Positions 36,181 through 43,878 of a stretch of DNA of 64,000 bases are shown here, piece after piece. Each line of letters begins with the position of its first letter. Position 1 is the stretch's first letter. The DNA comes from Ruminococcus sp. UBA4240 (GTDB taxonomy: Bacteria; Bacillota; Clostridia; Oscillospirales; Ruminococcaceae): positions 21,793 through 85,792 of the forward strand of contig DGXE01000030.1 of assembly GCA_002395525.1 (NCBI GenBank). Direction: 5' to 3'. A program made the translations under genes and the position numbers. Under the pieces are notes generated by a model. It saw nothing but the letters and a program-made list of their open reading frames with translations, did not search any database and was not told the origin of the DNA.

Positions 36181-36816
36181 TTACTTATCATCCACAGGTG
36201 CAAACAGCTTTCTGAGCTGGGGCTGACCCAGCAGTATCACAGCGCCTACGGCTGTGAACACCATCTCCGGCAGCATATAGCCCCCGTTGTAGGCAGCACT
36301 GTAAATGAACTTGTTGTCTGCCACAAAATCCAGCTCATCCCATATCTTGCCCGCAGAGGCGAATACCACCACGCCGCTGATGAAATGGCTGACAAAGCGG
36401 CAAAACAGTGAGAGCAGTATACCGCCTATCTGTCCCGGCAGCCCCTTGCGTCTGAATACTCCCGCAGTGCCCAGCACAGTGTATGCGATAATGTAGTCAA
36501 GCAGAATGCAGGCAATGAGCATAACGGGTGTCAGCCCCCATGAGAAGAGCCCCTCAAGGAATATGCCCTCAGCCAGCTGCAAAAGGGAATAGACAAAGGC
36601 CACCCCAAGTCCGTACTTCACCCCGTACTTTATGCTGTAAAGGCATATGGGCAGCATGGAGAGCAGTGTCACCGAGCCGCCGAAGGGGAATATGCGGTGA
36701 AAGGGCGTGATAAGGCTAAGCACGAATGCAAGAGCCACCATAATGGCACCCTCCACCAGCATACGGGTGGTGAACTTAGCCTTGGGTGCAGTGTTTGTAG
36801 TCATAGTTTCAGTCAT
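36181..36816 (-). CDS. thiT: Thiamine-specific ECF transporter S component
   Basis: The 211-residue protein has about six helices; the segment LVEGAIMVALAFVLSLITPF and the later LPICLYSIKYGVKYGLG fit ThiT. The S component binds thiamine and works with a shared EcfAAT module encoded elsewhere. The ATG at 36816 follows AAGGAGG; the open frame upstream covers the riboswitch and is not coding. The TPP riboswitch in the leader supports the substrate assignment strongly. Confidence 0.9.
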   Translation of the reverse strand: MTETMTTNTAPKAKFTTRMLVEGAIMVALAFVLSLITPFHRIFPFGGSVTLLSMLPICLYSIKYGVKYGLGVAFVYSLLQLAEGIFLEGLFSWGLTPVMLIACILLDYIIAYTVLGTAGVFRRKGLPGQIGGILLSLFCRFVSHFISGVVVFASAGKIWDELDFVADNKFIYSAAYNGGYMLPEMVFTAVGAVILLGQPQLRKLFAPVDDK

Positions 36817-36877
36817 AAAAAAACCTCCTTTGATAAACAAGGGAGATGAAATACACCGGGCGCACGCCCTGCTGTTT

Positions 36878-36970
36878 CTCATCCATCCCCACGCCGGCAC
36901 TGTCCGGATCGGGTCATAACGGTCGGTATCCCCTCTCAGCCTGTCATGCACAACAAGCTCCCGTTGAATG
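36878..36970 (-). promoter_or_regulatory. TPP (thiamine pyrophosphate) riboswitch
   Basis: The minus-strand leader contains CTGAGAGG, then GACCCGATCCGG and GCCGGCGTGGGGA in the right order and spacing for the THI element. It lies 60 bases before the thiT start and should turn off ThiT when TPP is abundant; since it is near the ribosome site, control may be at translation. Confidence 0.92.
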
Positions 36971-37012
36971 ACACTTTGTTCGTCCGCAGCCAGAAAGCCC
37001 CGAACAGCTTTT

Positions 37013-37041
37013 ATTATAACCATGTGCCCTGTTCTTGTCAA
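37013..37041 (-). promoter_or_regulatory. Perfect consensus promoter of thiT
   Basis: On the minus strand TTGACA (37036-37041), 17 bases, TATAAT (37013-37018), about 45 bases before the riboswitch. Confidence 0.85.
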
Positions 37042-37050
37042 TGTACAAAC

Positions 37051-37188
37051 TGCACAAAACACAGCCCTCCCCCGCAGGTTAAACGTTTAGGAGGGCAAAG
37101 CCAAGCCCTGTACGCATTTGCAGGTCTATGCCCCGCCCCGTCCCCCGAAAGCGAAAACACACCTCACACGGGGCTGTTGTTTTGTGCA
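37051..37188. repeat. Inverted repeat bounding a non-coding element
   Basis: TGCACAAAACACAGCCC (37051-37067) pairs with the complement at 37170-37188 (17 pairs with one bulge). An inner GCCCTCC/GGAGGGC pair lies at 37064-37096. No gene fits within; it fills most of the space between the divergent thiT and scfA promoters. Confidence 0.5.
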
Positions 37189-37199
37189 AACCTACAAAT
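37181..37199 (+). promoter_or_regulatory. Putative operator upstream of the scfA promoter
   Basis: TTTGTGCAANNCTACAAAT, a TTTGT-N8-ACAAA dyad, ends 13 bases before the -35 box. The same motif with the same spacing precedes the glutathione peroxidase promoter at 56445-56463. Confidence 0.5.
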
Positions 37200-37212
37200 C
37201 TTTTATACCCCC

Positions 37213-37241
37213 TTGCAATCCGGAGAAAAGTGTGCTACAAT
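37213..37241 (+). promoter_or_regulatory. Promoter of scfA
   Basis: TTGCAA (37213-37218), 17 bases, TACAAT (37236-37241), 32 bases before the scfA start. Confidence 0.8.
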
Positions 37242-37273
37242 AGCATAAAGTATTTTTATAGGGGGACTTGGTG

Positions 37274-37420
37274 ATGAAACACGTAGTTACCATCAATAAG
37301 GCTAACCTTAAGCAGAGTGTTGTAAAGGGCGGCTGCGGCAAGTGCCAGGCTTCATGTCAGTCAGCTTGCAAGACATCCTGCACAGTAGCTAACCAGAAGT
37401 GTGAGAATTCCGACAGATAA
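37274..37420 (+). CDS. scfA: SCIFF ranthipeptide precursor
   Basis: This 48-residue peptide begins MKHVVTINKANLKQSVVKGG and carries six Cys in the C-terminal half (positions 21, 24, 28, 32, 36, 43), the signature of SCIFF (six Cys in forty-five). It is the substrate of the radical-SAM enzyme encoded next, which forms thioether crosslinks from Cys to nearby residues such as the Thr and Ser here. GGGGGA lies eight bases before the ATG; a GTG one codon earlier is possible. A terminator separates it from scfB, which would give excess peptide over enzyme. Confidence 0.95.
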   Translation: MKHVVTINKANLKQSVVKGGCGKCQASCQSACKTSCTVANQKCENSDR

Positions 37421-37468
37421 CATCCGTCAGAACGATACACCTGGGGACACCGGGGATGACATCAGGTA

Positions 37469-37497
37469 ACGGGCGGGCGGTTTATCCGTCCGTTTTG
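37469..37497 (+). terminator. Intrinsic attenuator between scfA and scfB
   Basis: ACGGGCGG (37469-37476) pairs with CCGTCCGT (37486-37493), followed by TTTTGCTTTT. It probably terminates part of the transcripts after scfA. Confidence 0.75.
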
Positions 37498-37553
37498 CTT
37501 TTATTGATCTTTGTCTTTGCTGACAACCGTTTTCGCACCCATTAGGAGGAAGT

Positions 37554-38957
37554 ATGATCCATAAATACAAGCTGGGCGGCATGAATATCGTCCTTGATGT
37601 AAACAGCGGCGGCGTACACGTGGTGGATGAGCTCACCTATGACCTGCTGGACAACGTAGAGCCCCCCTTTGAGGACGAATGTCCCGGGGCAGTGGTGGAA
37701 AAGCTGGAGAGAAACTACAAGAAAGAGGACATCCTCTCCTGCTATGAGGAAATAAAGGATCTGTACAGGGACAAGATACTCTTCTCCCCGGACGAATATG
37801 AGAAATTTGCCAAGTTTGCCACTCCCTCCCCTATCAAGGCCATGTGCCTGCTTGTGGCAATGGACTGCAATATGCGCTGCACCTACTGCTTTGCAGGGCA
37901 GGGGGACTACTGCCAGGGGCGCAAGCTCATGAGCTTTGAAACGGGCAAAAAGGCTCTTGACTTCCTGCTGATAAACTCCGGGAACCGTGAGAACCTTGAG
38001 GTGGACTTCTTCGGCGGGGAGCCCCTTATGAACTGGAACGTGGTAAAGCAGCTGGTGGAATACGGCCGCTCCAAGGAGGAGCAGTTCCACAAGAAGTTCC
38101 GCTTTACCGTCACCACCAACGGCACCCTCCTCACCGAGGACAAGATGGACTTCATAAACCGTGAGATGTCCAATGTGGTGCTGAGCATCGACGGACGCAA
38201 GGACGTAAACGACCGTATGCGCCTCTGTGCCAACGGCAAGGGCAGCTACGACGTCATTATGGACAGATACAAGCAGATAGTGGACAAGCGGGGCCACAAG
38301 GACTACTACGTAAGAGGCACCTACACCAGATATAACCTGGACTTTGCCCAGGACGTGATGCACCTTGTGGACAACGGCTTCAAGGAGGTATCGGTGGAGC
38401 CTGTTGTGACCGACCCCTCCCACGACTACGCCCTTACCGAAAGGGATATACCCAAGATATTCTCCGAATATGAGAACCTTGCCGAGATGATACTCCAGCG
38501 CAACCGTGAGGGGAAGCACTTCAACTTCTTCCACTTCATGCTGGATCTGAACCAGGGCCCCTGCGCCATAAAGCGCCTGAGAGGCTGCGGCTGCGGCAAT
38601 GAGTATGTGGCTGTCACCCCGGATGCGGAGATCTACCCCTGCCACCAGTTCGTGGGCATGAAGGAATACCTCATGGGCAATGTGGACACGGGGGAATTCG
38701 ATCAGCGGATGAAGAAGCAGTTTGCCGGCGCCCACATCTACTCAAAGACCGACTGCAAGACCTGCTGGGCACGGTTCTACTGCTCCGGGGGCTGCAATGC
38801 CAACAACTACGAATATATGGGGGATATACTCACCGCCCACAAGATCTCCTGCGAGATCGAGAAGAAGCGCCTTGAATGTGCCATCATGATCCAGGCTGCC
38901 GAGGCTATGGAGGGCAGGAACGAGGACTACGGCCCCAGACCCCAGATGATAAGATGA
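37554..38957 (+). CDS. scfB: SCIFF radical-SAM/SPASM maturase
   Basis: The 467-residue enzyme has an N-terminal peptide-recognition region, a radical-SAM core with Cys105-x3-Cys109-x2-Cys112 (MDCNMRCTYCFAGQG) and a C-terminal SPASM domain rich in Cys (GCGCGNEYVAVTPDAE, CKTCWARFYCSGGCNANN). It installs thioether bonds in the ScfA peptide in the cytoplasm. AGGAGG precedes the ATG. No dedicated protease or exporter follows directly, but an MFS transporter gene lies after the terminator. Confidence 0.95.
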   Translation: MIHKYKLGGMNIVLDVNSGGVHVVDELTYDLLDNVEPPFEDECPGAVVEKLERNYKKEDILSCYEEIKDLYRDKILFSPDEYEKFAKFATPSPIKAMCLLVAMDCNMRCTYCFAGQGDYCQGRKLMSFETGKKALDFLLINSGNRENLEVDFFGGEPLMNWNVVKQLVEYGRSKEEQFHKKFRFTVTTNGTLLTEDKMDFINREMSNVVLSIDGRKDVNDRMRLCANGKGSYDVIMDRYKQIVDKRGHKDYYVRGTYTRYNLDFAQDVMHLVDNGFKEVSVEPVVTDPSHDYALTERDIPKIFSEYENLAEMILQRNREGKHFNFFHFMLDLNQGPCAIKRLRGCGCGNEYVAVTPDAEIYPCHQFVGMKEYLMGNVDTGEFDQRMKKQFAGAHIYSKTDCKTCWARFYCSGGCNANNYEYMGDILTAHKISCEIEKKRLECAIMIQAAEAMEGRNEDYGPRPQMIR

Positions 38958-38972
38958 TCCGGTAAACGCATA

Positions 38973-39024
38973 AGGGCTGTTCCCGCAAAGAGCGCAGATC
39001 TCTGCGGGAACAGCCCTCTTTTTC
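38973..39024 (+). terminator. Intrinsic terminator of scfB
   Basis: A 15-bp stem (AGGGCTGTTCCCGCA with its complement at 39003-39017) is followed by CTTTTT. Confidence 0.93.
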
Positions 39025-39039
39025 CTTGTGAGGTGCTCT

Positions 39040-40209
39040 GTGTATACCATACTGCTGATACTCATATATCTTGCCTTTATAAGCCTCGGGCTCCCCGATT
39101 CCCTCTTGGGGTCGGCGTGGCCTGCCATGCACACAGATATAGGTGTCCCCACCCCCTATATGGGTATTATCTCCATGGTAATAAGCGGAGGGACTATCAT
39201 ATCGAGCCTTCTGTCCGACAAGGTGACAAGGCGGTTCGGCACGGCAGCAGTCACTGTGACAAGCGTGTTCCTCACAGCCCTTGCACTCCTTGGCTTCTCC
39301 TTCTCCCGCAATATGCCCATGCTCCTGCTCTTTGCCGTGCCCTACGGGCTCGGGGCAGGCTCCATAGATGCAGCCCTCAACAACTATGTGGCAGTACACT
39401 ACACCTCACGGCACATGAGCTGGCTCCACTGCTTCTGGGGAGTTGGAACTATCATCAGCCCCATTGTCATGAGCCATTCCCTCACACGTTCCGGGTGGGC
39501 TGCGGGCTACAGAGCAGTAGGTGCGGTGCAGCTTGGTATAGGGCTCATACTCCTTGTCACCCTCCCCATATGGAGGATACACAAGGACACGGCGGCTGAG
39601 GACACTCCCCCTGTAAGGCTCAGGGATGCGCTCAGGATAAAGGGAGTGCCCACACTGCTCACAGGCTTTTTCGCCTACTGCGCCCAGGAAGCCACCTGTA
39701 TGGGCTGGGCATCCACATACATGGCGGAGGAAAAGGGCTTCCCCCCGGAAAAGGCGGCGGGGCTGGGCTCCCTGTTCTTCATCGGTATAACCGCCGGGAG
39801 ATTTTTAAGCGGCTTTATCATGAACAGACTTGGTGACCGCAGAATGATAATCATAGGCACCTGCATCCTCTCAGCCGGGATAGTGATGCTGTGTCTGCCC
39901 GCCTCCCCCGTGATCGCCTGTGCAGGCTTTCTGGTCATAGGCTTAGGGTGTGCGCCCATTTATCCCTGTATCATCCACTCCACCCCGTCAAACTTCGGGG
40001 CAGATAAGTCGGGCGCCATAATCGGCATACAGATGGCAAGCGCCTATATAGGCTCCACCTTTATGCCTCCCCTGTTCGGTGTTCTCGGGAATGCCCTGGG
40101 CTTTGGCATCATGCCCCTGTTCATCGCCTTCTTTGTCATACTCATGATAACTATGACCATGCACACCTTTGCAGCAGTGGCAGGGCAGACTTCTGTTTCC
40201 CAAAAATGA
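39040..40209 (+). CDS. MFS transporter
   Basis: The 389-residue protein has twelve helices and MFS features (SLLSDKVTRRFG between helices 2 and 3; SGFIMNRLGDRRMI in the second half). ALNNYVAVHYTSRHMSWLHC resembles the sugar/fucose-permease-like group; the substrate is unknown. I chose the GTG at 39040, four bases after GAGGTG, over a GTG four codons earlier. The last codons (SVSQK and the TGA) lie in the 38-bp repeat that also flanks the next gene, so the original C-terminus may have been altered by that insertion. Confidence 0.82.
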   Translation: MYTILLILIYLAFISLGLPDSLLGSAWPAMHTDIGVPTPYMGIISMVISGGTIISSLLSDKVTRRFGTAAVTVTSVFLTALALLGFSFSRNMPMLLLFAVPYGLGAGSIDAALNNYVAVHYTSRHMSWLHCFWGVGTIISPIVMSHSLTRSGWAAGYRAVGAVQLGIGLILLVTLPIWRIHKDTAAEDTPPVRLRDALRIKGVPTLLTGFFAYCAQEATCMGWASTYMAEEKGFPPEKAAGLGSLFFIGITAGRFLSGFIMNRLGDRRMIIIGTCILSAGIVMLCLPASPVIACAGFLVIGLGCAPIYPCIIHSTPSNFGADKSGAIIGIQMASAYIGSTFMPPLFGVLGNALGFGIMPLFIAFFVILMITMTMHTFAAVAGQTSVSQK

Positions 40210-40233
40210 AAAAATCTTGATTTTGGGAAATAG
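40196..40233 (+). repeat. 38-bp repeat, left copy, flanking the AAA/DUF4143 gene
   Basis: This imperfect hairpin (ATTTCCC-type arm TTTCCCAAAAAT, then ATTTTGGGAAA) is identical base for base to 41475-41512 and in the same orientation. It covers the end of the MFS gene and the -35 box of the ATPase promoter. Confidence 0.9.
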
Positions 40234-40245
40234 ATGTGATATAAT
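40217..40245 (+). promoter_or_regulatory. Promoter of the AAA/DUF4143 gene, inside the repeat
   Basis: TTGATT (40217-40222, within the repeat), 17 bases, TATAAT (40240-40245). Confidence 0.7.
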
Positions 40246-40269
40246 GGCAGTAAAGGAGTGTGGTCGCCT

Positions 40270-41463
40270 GTGAAGCTGATAGAGAGAAATGATTATCTGA
40301 ACAAGCTCATAAATGCTGTGGGAACCCCTGACATCAAGGTGATCACTGGAGTCCGCCGCAGCGGCAAGTCAAAGCTGCTCGAAGCATTCAAGGGTCACGT
40401 TGCCGAAAATATCGAAAACGCCAATATCATCCACATCAACTTCAACCTGCCGGAATATGATGAGCTGACGGAATACCGCCCTCTGTATGACTATATCAAT
40501 GCTGCCTACAAGGAGGGTGCGGATAACTTTGTCCTGATAGACGAGATACAGATGTGCCACGGCTTTGAAAAAGCTATAAACGGCTTACACGCATCGGAGA
40601 AGTTTGACATATATATCACAGGCTCCAATGCATTTCTGCTGAGCTCTGACCTTGCAACGCTCTTCACCGGCAGGACTTTTGAGATAAAGGTATATCCCTT
40701 CTCCTTTGCCGAATTTGTGAAGTATTTCGGCTATACCGACCTGTATGCCGCCTTTGACCGGTATATCAGCGAGGGGGGCATGGCCGGCTCCTATGTATAT
40801 AAGGACAGGGAGGCAAAGTATGACTATATAGCAGAGGTGTTTAACACCCTTATCATAAGGGATATCCGCCGGAAATACAGGATACGAAACACCGCCCTTA
40901 TGGACAGGCTCTCTGATTTCCTCATGGATAATATCTCAAATCTCACATCCGCAAGGAGCATCGCCGATACCTTTAACAGCCACAAGGACGAGATAAACCA
41001 CAAGACCGTGGGCTCATATATGCAGTATCTCTGCAATGCCTTTGCATTTTACAAGGTGAGCAGATACGACATCAAGGGGAAAAAATATCTCTCAGCCACC
41101 GAAAAATACTATCTCAGCGACCATTCCTTCCGCTATGCGAAGCTGGGAACGAAGAACATGGACTACGGCAGAGTGCTTGAAAACATTATCGCCATTGAGC
41201 TTCTGCGACGGGGATATGAAGTATATGCAGGGGTGCTCTACAAAAAGGAGATCGACTTTGTAGCCATCAGGCGGGATGAAAAGCTGTATATCCAGGTGTC
41301 CGACAACATCACTGACGACAGCACCTTTCAGCGTGAGGTATCTCCCCTGCTGTCCATCAAGGACGCATATCCGAAAATGCTCATCGCAAGAACACGCCAT
41401 GATACCTATCAGTATGAGGGTATCAGGATCACTGACTTTTCGGAATGGCTGACAGACGTATAG
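40270..41463 (+). CDS. AAA ATPase with DUF4143 domain
   Basis: The 397-residue protein has a Walker A motif (GVRRSGKSK, residues 27-35), Walker B (FVLIDEIQ), a sensor (DIYITGSNAFLLS) and a C-terminal DUF4143 domain (ENIIAIELLRRGYEVYAG, KEIDFVAIR), a possible restriction-endonuclease-like fold. Such stand-alone ATPases are common, often duplicated and of unknown function; roles in defence or regulation have been suggested. The GTG at 40270, 11 bases after AAAGGAG, is chosen; a GTG at 40258 overlaps the ribosome site. Two identical 38-bp repeats bracket the gene. Confidence 0.87.
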   Translation: MKLIERNDYLNKLINAVGTPDIKVITGVRRSGKSKLLEAFKGHVAENIENANIIHINFNLPEYDELTEYRPLYDYINAAYKEGADNFVLIDEIQMCHGFEKAINGLHASEKFDIYITGSNAFLLSSDLATLFTGRTFEIKVYPFSFAEFVKYFGYTDLYAAFDRYISEGGMAGSYVYKDREAKYDYIAEVFNTLIIRDIRRKYRIRNTALMDRLSDFLMDNISNLTSARSIADTFNSHKDEINHKTVGSYMQYLCNAFAFYKVSRYDIKGKKYLSATEKYYLSDHSFRYAKLGTKNMDYGRVLENIIAIELLRRGYEVYAGVLYKKEIDFVAIRRDEKLYIQVSDNITDDSTFQREVSPLLSIKDAYPKMLIARTRHDTYQYEGIRITDFSEWLTDV

Positions 41464-41470
41464 CTTAACT

Positions 41471-41513
41471 CCTATTTCCCAAAAATGAAAAAATCTTGAT
41501 TTTGGGAAATAGG
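41471..41513 (+). repeat. 38-bp repeat, right copy, within a longer palindrome
   Basis: The 38 bases from 41475 to 41512 are identical to the left copy. Here the arms extend to CCTATTTCCC and GGGAAATAGG, so this copy is the more complete hairpin. Confidence 0.9.
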
Positions 41514-41522
41514 AGCTATCTT

Positions 41523-41550
41523 TAACCTATTACCTATTACTTATTACTTA
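41523..41550 (-). repeat. Heptanucleotide array starting at the GNAT stop codon
   Basis: On the minus strand TAAGTAA, TAAGTAA, TAGGTAA and TAGGTTA begin with the TAA stop of the acetyltransferase gene. Confidence 0.7.
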
Positions 41551-42084
41551 TTTGAACCACTTGTACGCCGTGACAGGCTCAGGGAAGCCCCAGTCCTCAA
41601 GGGCGGTGGTGACAGCAGTGAAGCCGCATTTCTCCAGCACCCTTGCAGATGCCGTATTCTCCACCATGGAGGATGCGGTTATTATCTCTATGTGGGTGTT
41701 CTCCAGAAGATAGTCCGACAGCAGCCCTGCCGCCCTTGTGGCATAGCCCTTTCCCCACATCGATGGTGCCAGGCGGTAGCCTATGCAGACCTTGTGCATA
41801 CTCTCCTTGCAGCCGTATATCTCGACTATGCCGGCAAATCTGCCGTAAGCCCCGGGGTACACTCCCAGCAGCAGGGAGCCCTCCTCGAAGCCCTGTGTGT
41901 ACAGCCTCTCTATGACGGTCACGGGATCGTCAAACTTCCTCTCAAAGAGGAAAGTGGGCAGATAGCGGTATATGCTGTCATCACGGATGAATTCCCCCAG
42001 CAGCTGTGCATCACCCGGAGTTATCCTTCGCAGGGCGATAGTGTCATCGGACAGATCGGGTATGCTGTCAAAAAGATCCTTCAT
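41548..42084 (-). CDS. GNAT acetyltransferase, RimJ/RimL-like
   Basis: The 178-residue protein has the RimJ/RimL layout: DDTIALRRITPGDAQLLGEF at the N-terminus, the acetyl-CoA loop near residues 112-121 (LAPSMWGKGYATRAAG) and ENTASARVLEKCGF. It may acetylate a protein N-terminus or a small molecule. The ATG at 42084 follows AGGAG by five bases. It lies after pduL, separated by a terminator. Confidence 0.87.
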   Translation of the reverse strand: MKDLFDSIPDLSDDTIALRRITPGDAQLLGEFIRDDSIYRYLPTFLFERKFDDPVTVIERLYTQGFEEGSLLLGVYPGAYGRFAGIVEIYGCKESMHKVCIGYRLAPSMWGKGYATRAAGLLSDYLLENTHIEIITASSMVENTASARVLEKCGFTAVTTALEDWGFPEPVTAYKWFK

Positions 42085-42106
42085 ATGCACTCCTGTGTGC
42101 TGCTTC

Positions 42107-42138
42107 AAAAAATCCGCCCCGTTACAGGGCGGATCTTT
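42107..42138 (-). terminator. Intrinsic terminator of pduL
   Basis: On the minus strand ATCCGCCC/GGGCGGAT is followed by TTTTTT. Confidence 0.9.
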
Positions 42139-42156
42139 TCATCTGTCAGTTTTCCC

Positions 42157-42735
42157 TCAGATCTCAACTATATGACCCATAAGACCGGGCACTGCGCCGA
42201 TGGCATTTGCCTCGTCGGTGTCGATATGCATGGCAAGGGCATACTTTTCGGATACACGGCAGACAACGTCACCAAGGATGGCACTTCTCTCGGGAGTGTC
42301 AATGCGCACCCAAACCACGTCCTTGTCCTTTACGCCGAATTCCTTTGCCTCCTCGGGGTTGAAGTGGATGTGGCGCTTTGCGATGATAACGCCCTCGGAT
42401 ATCTCCACCTCTCCGCAGGGACCTACGATCTTGCAGGCACCGGAGCCGGCAACATCACCGGATTCCCTGATGGGAGCCGCAATGCCGATGGAACGTGCAT
42501 CCGTAGCGGAAAGCTCCACCTGGTTCTCAGGGCGTACAGGCCCTAATATGGACACATTTGCCAGTGACTTCTTAGGCCCTACGATCTCAACTCTCTGCTC
42601 GGACGCAAACTGTCCGGGCTGGGAGAGCATCTTCTTTACGGTGAGCTCTGCGCCCTTGCCGAAGAGTATCTCCAGCGTTTCCTGTGTCACATGAACATGA
42701 CGTGCGGATGTTTCTACCATGAATTCTTTTGCCAT
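42157..42735 (-). CDS. pduL: Phosphate propanoyltransferase/acetyltransferase PduL
   Basis: The 192-residue enzyme contains the two zinc-binding histidine motifs of PduL (SARHVHVT near the start and AKRHIHFNPEEA) and interconverts acyl-CoA and acyl phosphate. No N-terminal shell-targeting peptide is present and no microcompartment genes are nearby, so it likely works as a cytosolic phosphotransacetylase. No acetate kinase is in the window. Confidence 0.93.
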   Translation of the reverse strand: MAKEFMVETSARHVHVTQETLEILFGKGAELTVKKMLSQPGQFASEQRVEIVGPKKSLANVSILGPVRPENQVELSATDARSIGIAAPIRESGDVAGSGACKIVGPCGEVEISEGVIIAKRHIHFNPEEAKEFGVKDKDVVWVRIDTPERSAILGDVVCRVSEKYALAMHIDTDEANAIGAVPGLMGHIVEI

Positions 42736-42775
42736 TTTTATCGAGTCCTTTCAACGGTGCAGCAAGCTGCACAGA

Positions 42776-43876
42776 TTATACTATGGTACCTATCACAAAT
42801 GCTATAATGATAAGTATCCAGAGAAAGCTTGAAAAGAAGCACTTCCAGGTGCGTGCCCTTATCCCGGGGGTCTCAGGCTCAAACACCTTTCTGCGGGACT
42901 TTATGAACTTGTAGGCGATGACCACAGCCGCCGCCGTAAAGCCCCCACGTATTACAAACTGCACACCCATCATAAGGGCGGCGGGTCTCATCTGCTCCAG
43001 TATGCCGTCAAGGGAATCGTAGTCCCCTGTCTCCAGAGCCCCCATTGCTATCTGCCGTATCTTCTCCGTGTCCATCCGCTCCAGAAAGAGGGTGCTTACA
43101 GAGGAGAGGGAGTTGTTGAGTATGTGCAGGAATATGGAGGGCAGCAGGGAGCCTGTCTTTACTGCCGCTGTCCCCAGCACCAGCCCCACAAAGAAGGCGG
43201 GTATGGCCTGGGAGATGTTTTCGTGCATAAGGGCAAACATCAGGGAGGTTGCTATTACACCGAACCTGTTGCCGTATTTCCGCAGCCCCTCCAGCAGCAC
43301 CCCTCTGTATATAAGCTCCTCCATCACAGGGCCTATGAGGCATATGTACAGGTAGGTGAGTATTTTCAGCCACACAGGGCAGGATGCCATGATACTGCCT
43401 GCCATTTCCGTGCTTTGGGAGGGTGTCCCCGCCATCGTCCATATCATCAGCACGACTGTAAGGATAAAGGAGCCCAGGGTGCCCGCCCCGAAGAACATTG
43501 CGGTGGCAGTCAGCATATCCTTGCCGCCGAAGTCGGTGCAGCGCAGCTTCTTCCCTATATCCGCTCCTGTGATGGCAAGCCCCTCCAGAAAGGCGACTAT
43601 ATCCGCCGCCAGGGGGAAAAAGAAGGAATATATCACAGGCAGCAGAGGAGAGGCGTTGAATATCTCTCTCCCCGCATCAATGGCAGCCTTCTCAAAGCCG
43701 CCCCCCAGTATGCCGCAGCATATGTGGACAACAAGCCTTGACATAATATTTACCACAAGGATAAATATGCCCATTATCAGAGCCACACGGGTATAGTAGC
43801 GCCGTATCTGCCTTTTTTCGTCCTTGTCCGGGAGGTCATACCCTCCCATATAGCCGTAGCTGTTGGGAATATCCAT
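42776..43876 (-). CDS. CPBP-family intramembrane metalloprotease
   Basis: The 366-residue protein has about eight helices. The Abi/CPBP motifs are clear: GPVMEELIYRGVLLEGLRKY (EExxxR), then LMFALMHENI and FLHILNNSL. This Rce1-like family includes prenyl-protein proteases and bacteriocin-immunity proteins; the substrate here is unknown. It starts two bases after the pyrimidine-phosphorylase stop, so the two are cotranscribed. Confidence 0.9.
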   Translation of the reverse strand: MDIPNSYGYMGGYDLPDKDEKRQIRRYYTRVALIMGIFILVVNIMSRLVVHICCGILGGGFEKAAIDAGREIFNASPLLPVIYSFFFPLAADIVAFLEGLAITGADIGKKLRCTDFGGKDMLTATAMFFGAGTLGSFILTVVLMIWTMAGTPSQSTEMAGSIMASCPVWLKILTYLYICLIGPVMEELIYRGVLLEGLRKYGNRFGVIATSLMFALMHENISQAIPAFFVGLVLGTAAVKTGSLLPSIFLHILNNSLSSVSTLFLERMDTEKIRQIAMGALETGDYDSLDGILEQMRPAALMMGVQFVIRGGFTAAAVVIAYKFIKSRRKVFEPETPGIRARTWKCFFSSFLWILIIIAFVIGTIV

Positions 43877-43878
43877 GT

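Noticed and set aside
36817..37062. Longer ThiT start upstream of 36816
   Set aside because: That stretch contains the TPP riboswitch and promoter, and the ATG at 36816 has a strong AAGGAGG site.
37542..38735. A 397-codon open frame opposite scfB
   Set aside because: It is antisense to a clear radical-SAM/SPASM gene and shows Val/His/Leu-rich composition typical of shadow frames.
41471..41513. The 38-bp repeats as ends of an insertion sequence
   Set aside because: The enclosed gene is an AAA/DUF4143 ATPase, not a transposase, and the copies are direct rather than inverted relative to each other.
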